Assembly (NCBI RefSeq): GCF_004379255.2
Contig: NC_056045.1
Location: 4,994,560 to 5,058,559 of the forward strand
DNA from: Salvia splendens
Taxonomy: Eukaryota > Streptophyta > Magnoliopsida > Lamiales > Lamiaceae
Length of the DNA: 64,000 nucleotides
Direction: 5' to 3'
The notes beneath the pieces are model-generated. The model ran no database searches. It worked only from the letters and a program-made list of their open reading frames with translations, and was not told where the DNA came from. How positions within the stretch are numbered: position 1 is the first letter of the stretch; every line of letters begins with the position of its first letter. This document shows, in pieces, positions 56,375 to 64,000 of this stretch. Both the position numbers and the translations under genes were made by a program.

Positions 56375-57468
56375 AACTCATAAGGAGTGACATCTTTTCC
56401 TTTGAGAGGGATCTTATTCAAGATATAGTTGGCTGTCAAAACAGCTTCCCCCCACATGTTATGTGGTAATCCTGAAGTTAGTAGCAGTGCATTCATCATC
56501 TCTTTTAGAGTTCGATTTTTGCGTTCTGCAACACCATTAGATTGTGGTGAATATGGTGCAGTCGTTTGATGGATTATACCACTTTCGTTGCATAATTCCT
56601 CAAACGGGGCTACATATTCGCCTCCTCTATCACTTCGAATCGATTTGATTTTACAACCAAGTTGATTCTCAACTTCGTTCTTATAATTTTTGAACGCTTC
56701 TATTGCTTCATCTTTACTTCTTAAAGGATAAATGTAGCAATACCTTGTGCAATCATCTATGAAAGTGATAAAGTACTTTTTACCACCTCTTGTTTGCACC
56801 ATCTTTAAATCACATACATCCGTGTGAATTAATTCAAGGGGTTTTGTGCTTCGTTCAACCGAATGAAACGGCAACTTAGTCATTTTTGCTTCAAGACAAA
56901 TTTCACATTTATCTTGGGTATCCAATTCATTAGCCTTTAGTAAATCTAAATTCACTAATCTTTTAATAGCTTTTGAATTCACATGTCCCAATCTACAATG
57001 CCACAAATTTGAAGACTCAATTAAATAAGAGGAAGTAGATGCTTTATTCTTATTAGCCAGTGGCTTTGGAACACGCAGTGTTGCTACACTAAGCTTGAAA
57101 AGTCCGTCGGTTACATAACCTTTTCCGAGGGACTTCCCAAACTTATACAATGCAAACCTATCGGATTCAAATACAAGTTTAAAACTCTTATTCACTAGTA
57201 TTGATCCTGAAACTAGGTTCTTCCGGATGTCCGGAACGTGCAGCGCATCCTTCAAGGTGATTGAGACGCCAGACGTCATCTTGAGGATTACATCACCAAC
57301 TCCGAGGATTTCAGACGAGGCTTGATTCCCCATGTTTATCTTTCTCCCTTCAACGTTGTTGTAGGTGGAGAACATACTCCTATCTGCGCAAACATGTGCA
57401 GTGGCGCTGGTATCAATATACCAGCCACCCTTGTTGTTGTTAACAAGGTTGACCTCTTCAGTGACCAC
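56317..57468 (-). pseudogene. pol: Copia protease and integrase
   Basis: The protease site reads [16 protein letters not shown] in place of the usual D-S/T-G-A, so the Gly of the catalytic loop is lost. Integrase follows with HHCC ([24 protein letters not shown]) and D,D,E ([25 protein letters not shown]). A one-base shift near 57500 separates it from gag. Confidence 0.9.
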
Positions 57469-57497
57469 AGCAATGAGGTCGTTCTCATCCCAGTCCT

Positions 57498-58769
57498 TTA
57501 ACTCCTTCTCAACGACGTGGGCAGCCGGCTTCTTCTTCTGCGGCAGTCTTTAGCAAAGTGGCCTGGTTTGCCACACTTGTAGCAGTCGCCTTCAAACTTC
57601 TTTGAAGGCTGCTTTCCCTTCCCTTTGTCATTTGGACGGTTTGGGCGAGGGCGTTTGTTGGAGGGTCCGCCCCGCTCCAACAGATTGGCCTTGGCTTCAT
57701 TTGGGGCGAATCCCTTAGCCTTTTGATCACTTTTGCGCACGTCGGCCTCGATGCGCAACTTCATGATCAAGTCTTCAAGGGTCATCTGCTTTCGCTTGTG
57801 CTTGAGATAACTCTTGAAGTCCTTCCAATTTGGAGGGAGCTTGTCAATGATCGTGCACCTTAGGAACTTATCGGGCAAGGTCATCCCTTCAGCCACTAAG
57901 GAGTGGATGATCATTTGGAGCTCTTGGACTTGCTCCATGATGGGTCGAGAGTCGACCATCTTGTAGTCCATAAACTTGGATGCTACAACCTGTTCAGTCC
58001 CTGCAGCATTGTCTATGCTATATTTCTTCTCTAGGCTTTCCCACATTTGTTTAGATGTGGTTACATTGGAGTATACATTATAGAGGTTATCATCTAATGC
58101 ACTTAAAATAAAGTTTTTACATAGATAATCCCCTTTTCTCCAAGCCTCATAGTCCGCCATGACTTCGAGCCTAGTCTCTTGGTCGCTTGGCGCGGGCGGC
58201 TCGTTCTCCGTGAGGAAGTTGGCGACGCCCAATGTTGTCAAGTAGAACAACATCTTTTGGTACCATCTCTTGAAGTCTGATCCTCCAAACTTGGGTGGTT
58301 TCTCGGCCGGTGGCATCATTCTTGGTGCCAAAGGTGCCGCAGTTGGTCCTTGGAAGGAACCAATTTCGTTGCCCCCGAAGGAGCCAACAACGTGGTTGGG
58401 CATAGAGCCTCCACCATTCACGTTAGGCATAGAGCCCGCCATGAACGTACTATCCCCGAAGGGACTAGCACTCGCATGAGACCCGAAGGCCCCAGCATTC
58501 GTGTGAGGCCCGAAAGCCCCAACACTCGATCCATTAAAGGATCCGAAGGAACCACTAAAAGTGTAACCAACCGATCCACTCGAGGTGGATCCACCAGTGA
58601 GCCCAAGGGAGTTAACGAACTCCCAAGGGGTTGTTGATGAAGAGGGATAGCGCCCGGGAGTGGGCATCATCGTCGGAATTGACGACGTATTGACCGGTCC
58701 AGTGGTCGCCATGGTGGAGGGAATGGCGGCGGCGGTGGCGGCAGCAGTGGTGTTAGATTCAGTCGACAT
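57498..58769 (-). CDS. gag: Copia gag
   Basis: 423 residues from ATG 58769 ([20 protein letters not shown]), 90 bp inside the 5' LTR boundary. A Ser/Gly/Phe-rich N-terminal third with repeated GSFG/GAFG phrases is followed by the gag helical core ([54 protein letters not shown]). At the end is a CCHC zinc knuckle ([14 protein letters not shown]) for RNA binding. The frame is intact; the C-terminal few residues ([10 protein letters not shown]) are probably out of the original frame. Confidence 0.88.
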   Translation of the reverse strand: MSTESNTTAAATAAAIPSTMATTGPVNTSSIPTMMPTPGRYPSSSTTPWEFVNSLGLTGGSTSSGSVGYTFSGSFGSFNGSSVGAFGPHTNAGAFGSHASASPFGDSTFMAGSMPNVNGGGSMPNHVVGSFGGNEIGSFQGPTAAPLAPRMMPPAEKPPKFGGSDFKRWYQKMLFYLTTLGVANFLTENEPPAPSDQETRLEVMADYEAWRKGDYLCKNFILSALDDNLYNVYSNVTTSKQMWESLEKKYSIDNAAGTEQVVASKFMDYKMVDSRPIMEQVQELQMIIHSLVAEGMTLPDKFLRCTIIDKLPPNWKDFKSYLKHKRKQMTLEDLIMKLRIEADVRKSDQKAKGFAPNEAKANLLERGGPSNKRPRPNRPNDKGKGKQPSKKFEGDCYKCGKPGHFAKDCRRRRSRLPTSLRRS

Positions 58770-58858
58770 CTCCAGCAAAGGTTTTAATTGTTTCGAAAGT
58801 TTTAGTTCAGTTTAGGAGGTCCAAATCCCTTCAAAGGCAAGTTATCTCGTCTTGCCAT

Positions 58859-59944
58859 TGTTGGTTTCTGGGGATTACAAGAGATAAAAGCCGGGCGTAA
58901 TACAACCCAAAAGAAGGAATACAAAAGAGGAAACTGAACTAGAATGAGATTACAAATGTAAAAACGAAACAGTAACCGTAAAAATTGTTTGAGCCGAGTC
59001 GAGGAGGCCTCTTCCCGCAAGACGAGATACGCCCCGGTAGTGCTCTTCGGTTTGGCGTGTCGTCCCCAAAGGTAAAACGGCTACGTCCCTATTGATGCAG
59101 CACCGCAATCAGTAGAGCTCCGGCGAACTGGATGTAGGAGAGGGCAGAGCTTCGACAGAAAGACAATGCAGAGAGGGAGAGAGCTTATGCTGTAATGCTT
59201 GTGAATGATATGTTGTAATGCATGGAGTGGCTAGCCTATTTATAGGCTCAGTCCACTGCTGTGGGTCAACAGCCATGAAGGCTCATCATGGCAGATTTGT
59301 AACCGCCGACGGTTACGAGCGTGTGGCAGGAGTGTGCCATCCGTGTGTGGAGCGTGTGGATTTCTCACGTGGCAGTCGTGACTGTGCCTCGCTTGACGAC
59401 GTGTCAAGCCACTTGGATTGCTGACTCGACGGTGGTCCAAAAAGAATAGTTTGGGCCAAGCCCCAAGCCCAAAGACCATCCAAAGACCAATTGCCAAGAT
59501 CCAAGATCAACATCGGGATCGGGCCCGCGGCCCGTGACCGCGAGCGCGAGCACGGGCGGGCGGGCGGGCGGCGGCGGCGCGCGCGTGTGCGCGTGTGGGC
59601 TCTTTCACCCATCTTGGTCCACTATAATTATTAAGTAACATAAAGTCACTTAATTTATACACATTAAAAGATGTGTTAATCCTCCAATGTGGGATAATTA
59701 ACACTAGTTAATTATTCCCTAAGCTCCAACTCCAAGCTTTAATAAAAGCTAATTATGCCCAACTTTAATCCACTATTTCTCACTCACCGGAAATCGGATT
59801 TGAGAAAGTGAATATACTACATTTATCTACGTAAAATGTAGATCGACGCTATGTCATTTAATTTCACAAAATTAAATGTCTCGTCACATTTATTATTTGG
59901 TCAAAATCCATTGACCGGGCATATTTAATACCATGATTTCTACA
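58859..59944 (-). repeat. 5' LTR of Copia element (complete)
   Basis: 1086 bp with TG...CA ends next to CTCAT. It holds a TATA-like box (minus strand, 59237-59244) and, in the half missing from the other LTR, a very GC-rich stretch at 59515-59600 with four GGG runs separated by single C. Confidence 0.92.
59554..59600 (+). repeat. G-quadruplex- and Z-DNA-prone tract in Copia LTR
   Basis: GGG runs at 59554-56, 59558-60, 59562-64 and 59566-68 form a textbook G4 motif with 1-nt loops. They are followed by GGC repeats and an alternating purine-pyrimidine run (GCGCGCGCGTGTGCGCGTGTG) to about 59597. The tract lies upstream of the TATA-like box in element orientation. Confidence 0.8.
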
Positions 59945-59949
59945 CTCAT

Positions 59950-61710
59950 GGACTCCTCGAATCCATGCTACACTGCATCGAGGGTTGGGATCCTTTGCTG
60001 TGTAATTTTACATAGCAGCCCCTATTGTTCCTAATACAGGTATGTTCATAATTTTACACGCATCAAGAACTTAAACAAATTTCGATCGCATTGTATCGTT
60101 TCCACCAACATTATTGTAATCTTATGTCTAATAAAATCATGTTGAAAAATAAAAGATGCACAACAAAATACAAATAACATGAAGATTCAGCAATTTTAGT
60201 TGAGAGTTGAGACTGTTTCCATTCCATCAGCTGAAACAGCTACTAAGTCTTTAGCATATATATAAGGACGTATTCATATCATTTTTCCATTTTTTGTTCT
60301 ATTATCCAACTGAATCTCGGCCCTTCATTTTCAAGATCCGATGGCCGAAAATAATGTCTCTTGAATTTAATTTAAATGATTAAAAAATTTGAAAAGGTCA
60401 AAATTGGGATACACAAATTAGTTTGTTATGGTAACTTCCTTGATTATCTCTATCAAAGATCTCAGCAGTTATTCTCCACGATTTCACGCTGCAATCTGTC
60501 TTCTCTCCCTAAACTTTCAACGTCTCTTCTCCATTGAAAAAGACATGTTTGTCTGTTTTTCTAAATCGAAGAAGACCAGGTGTGTATCGTTGTAGAATCT
60601 GACAGCATGTATTGTTTTGTTGTGTTACACAAATTCATGAGTAATATGAGATTGACAGTTTTTTATTATTTGGCGCACGTTTCGTGTATTGCCCAAGTTT
60701 AGCAATGGAGATTCATTAGTTTTTCATGCAATATGTGTTCTTTGGTTTCCATGCTTCTTGAAAGTGTTTAAGATGATTCCAACAAAAAAAATGTTGCCCA
60801 TTCATTGAAATGATAAAATTGTAAAACTAAACAAGTTACAACATTCAATCTGCCATTCCTTCCGTTTGTGTTATTCTTGAGACTTTGCACTGCTCTGCAA
60901 AGGAGTTATTTTTTCTTTTTCTCCATGCATTTAAAATTCAGAATGTAGATTCATTAGTTTTTCAGTATTTTCTGCATTTGATTTTATGTAGAATGTACAT
61001 ACTCACATCTTATTCCAGTTTTCCATGCAATATGTGTTCTTTGGTTTCCATGCTTCTTGAAATTGTTTAAGATCATTCATGCATAAAAATGTTGCTGCAT
61101 TCGTTCACTGGAATGATAAAATTGTAATATTAAACAAGTCACAACATTAATTAACTACTATGTCCATTAAATCTTGATTGAAAATAATGGAAGCGATTGA
61201 TAATTATATTAGCAAAATCTACTATATCCAGTAAATCTATATTTTAGCTATCTATTTTCCATTTTTGAGATAGTTTGATTCAAATATTTTTCCACTATGA
61301 AGAAATTAAAGAAATTTGCAAAGCTTAAAGGGTGTTTAAGTGTGCAACAGATTACATTTTGCAGTACATGTGATCATAATTTTCGAGCATTAATTTAAAA
61401 AAGTAAGGTCACTTATCTTATTAGGTTTTGAAGTTATTTTACTTGATTATTGCTTTCATTGTTGGTGGACTTCTATTCATAAGGATGTTTTTTATCTGTT
61501 TCTGTAATAGTAAATGAAGTTGGTTAGTATAGTATAAAAATTCTCTAACTGTGTTTGAAACACATTCTAAATACTGAAATTTGCACGGTTTATATCAAGA
61601 ATAATACATCCAAATACATTTAGAAAAGTGTTTATAAGCAATATCTCTATAAACCGTAAGGCTTTTTACAGTACGTTTGTGAAAACATTTTACCTTTTAG
61701 GTCTATAGAT
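59950..61710. other. intergenic region with a partial duplication
   Basis: A repeat containing ATATGTGTTCTTTGGTTTCC, then CATGCTTCTTGAAA and AATGATAAAATTGTAA, occurs at about 60710-60850 and again at about 61018-61155. A possible 5' exon is at 60545-60579 (listed separately). No other gene is supported. Confidence 0.5.
60545..60579 (+). other. possible 5' coding exon of an unseen gene
   Basis: After a CT-rich, leader-like stretch, ATG at 60545 opens MFVCFSKSKKTR and ends at AG|GTGTGT, a good splice donor. No matching downstream exon is found before the hAT element at 61711. It could be the first exon of a gene continuing beyond the window, or chance. Confidence 0.2.
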
Positions 61711-64000
61711 CCAGGCCCGGCCCTGGGGGGGGTCGAGCAGTGCCCCCGCCCCGGGCCCCCAAAACGTTGGGGCCTCCAAAATCCAAATACATACATGAGT
61801 ATATACATGCTACTGGGCCAGGTCCAAGCAAGAAACAAGAGCCCACAGCAGAGAGCCGCAAAGGCAGGCAGCGCTAAAGCCTAAATACAAGCTAATAAGC
61901 CTCACGTACATCTAATTGACGTAACAGGTAGCGCCGCCGGCCACCGGCCATCCGCCATCGCTCCAACTCACAATCGTCTGCTGGCGAGTGGCGATTCATC
62001 TACTTGCCCCGTTGCCCGGATTGGAGGCAAATTGGATTCCAATCTCCCTCACTCCCTGCACTCGTAAGCCCCTTCATTGATCCTCCTTCGTTGAATCAAA
62101 ATTCAACTGTTAGCATCTGCCCTAGTGCCCTCTATTTCAATGTCTTGTCTGATGATTACCTTTCTAAAATTCCAGCGCCCTCATGTCATCTAGAAGGCAT
62201 AGGCACCCATCAGGCAGTGAGAAAAGGAAAAAGAGGAAACGCTTAGATGAGTTGACAGAATCACAAAGAGGATCCATTGATAAATTTTTTAAGCACAATA
62301 CTAGCGCTTCGAGAAATCAAGATGAGTGGGCGATAGTTGCTGTGGAAGAACAACCTAACACTAATCCAGAAGATCAAGACCCTACCGATGACAATGTTGG
62401 CATCAATACAGATGATGATATTAACAATGTGAGTAATCATGTGCCCTCTACCAGTGTAGATGAAGAACCAGTTTTTACTACAAATATGTATGATCCGGTA
62501 AACTGGGACAATCTTGATAATAAAGCAAGGGATACATTAGTGGAGAAAGGACCTATAAGAGAAGAAAATATTATATTTCCTTTGGATGCCAACTCAAGAC
62601 ATTTTTCATACAGTCATTACTCTAGAAAAATGAAAAATGGAGAGCTACGTGACAGAAAATGGTTAGTCTATTCAAAACAAGTTGACAAAGTATTTTGCTT
62701 TTGTTGTAAGCTTTTTGGTTCTCACAACCGCAAGAGCTATTTGGGGCTTGATGGTTTTAGAGATTGGAGGCATACTAGTGAGAGGCTGAGAGAGCATGAA
62801 GCTAGTGTTGATCATATTATCAACATGAACTCTTGGAATGAATTGAGAGCTAGACTAAGCAAAAATAAAACGATTGACAAGGAGTTGCAACAGGAGATTG
62901 CAAAGGAGAAAGAGCGCATAAGGAAAGTCATGCTAAGAATAGTTGCTATTGTGAAATTTCTTGGTAAACGAAGTTTAGCATTCAGAGGATCTAGTGAGCA
63001 ACTTTACAATGATCTTAATGGAAATTTCTTTGCTTGTTGTGAGATGATTGCAGAATTTGACTTTGTAATGGAAGACCACATTAGACGGTTTAAAAACAAA
63101 GAGATTCGGTATCATTATCTTAGTCATAAAATTCAGAATGAGTTGATTTCTCTTATGGCCTCTGACATTACAAATTCTATCATAAAGACTGTTAAAGAAG
63201 CCAAATATTTCTCAGTTATCCTTGATTGCACCCCTGATGTGAGTCACCAAGAACAAATGAGTTTGTTGGTTCGATGTGTTGATATGTCTGATGGAAAAAT
63301 AAAAATTGAAGAGTACTTTCTTGGTTTTTTAAAGGTGGATGACACATCTGGTGAAGGGCTTTTCAATGTTTTGCTTGCTTCTATCAAATCATTTGGTCTC
63401 AATATTGGTGACATTAGGGGCCAAGGCTATGACAACGGCTCTAATATGAAAGGAAAAAATAAGGGAGTACAAAGGAGGTTGCTTGATATAAATCCAAGAG
63501 CTTTGTATATGCCTTGTGCTTGCCACAGTCTTAATCTTACTCTTTGTGATATGGCGAAATCATGTCGTAAGGCTATTTCATTCTTTGGAGTTGTGCAACG
63601 GATATATGTATTATTTGCTAGTTCTACCAAGAGATGGAGTGTTTTGCTTGAACATGTCAAAAATTTAACTGTGAAATCATTGAGCAGTACTCGTTGGGAA
63701 AGTCGAATTAAAAGTATCAAAGCAATTAGATATCAAGCTCCTGAACTAAGATCAGCTTTGCTATCATTGAGTGAAGATAGTGACACTGAAGCCAAGGATA
63801 GGAGTGATGCAAAAAATTTATTTGATATCCTTGGCAGCTTTGAGTTCATACTTGGTATGGTTATTTGGCATGATATTTTGTTTGCTGTAAATACTGTAAG
63901 CAAGAAGCTGCAATCACCATCCATGTACATTGATTCTACCTTACAACAGATAGAAGGAATGCTGAGTTATTTTGACACCTATAGAAATGAAGGATTTGCT
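61711..64000 (+). mobile_element. hAT element with TTF-finger transposase, left part
   Basis: The likely left end is the CCAGGCCCGGCCCTGGGG sequence at 61711, typical of this hAT group. A GC-rich leader and a plus-strand transposase gene that runs off the window follow. The right terminal repeat and the 8-bp duplication lie outside, so the left boundary is provisional. Confidence 0.75.
62183..64000 (+). CDS. hAT transposase with TTF-type zinc finger (zinc finger MYM-type protein 1-like), incomplete
   Basis: From ATG 62183 ([20 protein letters not shown]) the frame is open for 606 codons to the last base of the window. A basic N-terminus and acidic linker precede a TTF-type finger ([19 protein letters not shown], then [19 protein letters not shown]). 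The hAT catalytic region then follows with Asp motifs in [14 protein letters not shown] and [14 protein letters not shown], the CACHSLNL signature and SSTRWESR. The hAT dimerisation region would lie beyond the window. No stop or frame shift is present, so the transposase may be intact. I consider it a transposon gene and not a domesticated one, because terminal-type sequence precedes it. Confidence 0.9.
   Translation, partial: MSSRRHRHPSGSEKRKKRKRLDELTESQRGSIDKFFKHNTSASRNQDEWAIVAVEEQPNTNPEDQDPTDDNVGINTDDDINNVSNHVPSTSVDEEPVFTTNMYDPVNWDNLDNKARDTLVEKGPIREENIIFPLDANSRHFSYSHYSRKMKNGELRDRKWLVYSKQVDKVFCFCCKLFGSHNRKSYLGLDGFRDWRHTSERLREHEASVDHIINMNSWNELRARLSKNKTIDKELQQEIAKEKERIRKVMLRIVAIVKFLGKRSLAFRGSSEQLYNDLNGNFFACCEMIAEFDFVMEDHIRRFKNKEIRYHYLSHKIQNELISLMASDITNSIIKTVKEAKYFSVILDCTPDVSHQEQMSLLVRCVDMSDGKIKIEEYFLGFLKVDDTSGEGLFNVLLASIKSFGLNIGDIRGQGYDNGSNMKGKNKGVQRRLLDINPRALYMPCACHSLNLTLCDMAKSCRKAISFFGVVQRIYVLFASSTKRWSVLLEHVKNLTVKSLSSTRWESRIKSIKAIRYQAPELRSALLSLSEDSDTEAKDRSDAKNLFDILGSFEFILGMVIWHDILFAVNTVSKKLQSPSMYIDSTLQQIEGMLSYFDTYRNEGFA

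Larger units (their letters stand above)
53459..59944 (-). mobile_element. Copia LTR retrotransposon with half-deleted 3' LTR
   Basis: CTCAT flanks both sides (53454-53458, 59945-59949). The 5' LTR on the right is 1086 bp (58859-59944, plus-strand ends TGTTGG...CTACA). The 3' LTR on the left keeps only about 604 bp (53459-54062). The missing half and the polypurine tract were lost by a deletion joining LTR to pol-proximal sequence. Where both LTRs are present I saw one difference (about 54009/59409). Gag, protease, integrase, reverse transcriptase and RNase H are recognisable in Copia order, but with shifts and a stop. Confidence 0.92.

Overview
The window is plant nuclear DNA, most likely a eudicot. 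This rests on intron-containing plant genes (an NF-YA transcription factor with a miR169 site, a SEC62 gene), AT-rich spacers, and plant-type LTR retrotransposons, a LINE, hAT and PIF/Harbinger elements and a Stowaway MITE. An asterid/Lamiales source is possible, but I cannot establish it from sequence alone. About two thirds of the window is mobile DNA.

Layout. 1-824: AT-rich spacer. 825-7990: a young Ty3/gypsy (Tat/Retand-like) element with no visible LTR differences, a CTCAG target duplication, a minus-strand gag, an almost wholly deleted pol, and two antisense coding units. 8444-26453: a four-level nest. A PIF/Harbinger element (from 8444) is split by a gypsy-type element (8992-21095). 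That is split by a Copia element (9910-19269), whose left LTR is split by a hAT-like element (10838-12081). A decayed L1-type LINE (about 22090-26453) abuts the right end of the Harbinger piece. Each retroelement boundary is fixed by TG...CA ends and a 5-bp duplication.

26454-43000 is the gene island: a Stowaway MITE, NF-YA (+, five coding exons), SEC62 (-, five coding exons), a small membrane protein (+), a PIF/Harbinger derivative, and the first of two tandem genes for a coiled-coil, tail-anchored protein (-). Between the two copies (40606-42489 and 48936-50822) sit a hAT derivative whose transposase region is replaced by two long inverted repeats (44133-47109) and a further TAA-flanked element (47309-48047). 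After the second copy come another Harbinger-like element (51425-52344) and a Copia element with a half-deleted 3' LTR (53459-59944). The window ends inside a second type of hAT element whose TTF-finger transposase ORF is open for 606 codons to the last base.

Main discovery candidates: (1) the gypsy-type element at 8992-21095 carries what look like three fused fragments of host genes: a CUE-like ubiquitin-binding region, a polynucleotide 3'-phosphatase (ZDP-like) motif and an XH domain of FDM/IDN2-type RNA-directed DNA methylation proteins. The reading frame is interrupted only by the later Copia insertion. (2) The hAT element at 44133 carries back-to-back inverted repeats of what appears to be its own transposase sequence, a structure able to make hairpin RNA. 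(3) The first gypsy element carries an antisense gene set.
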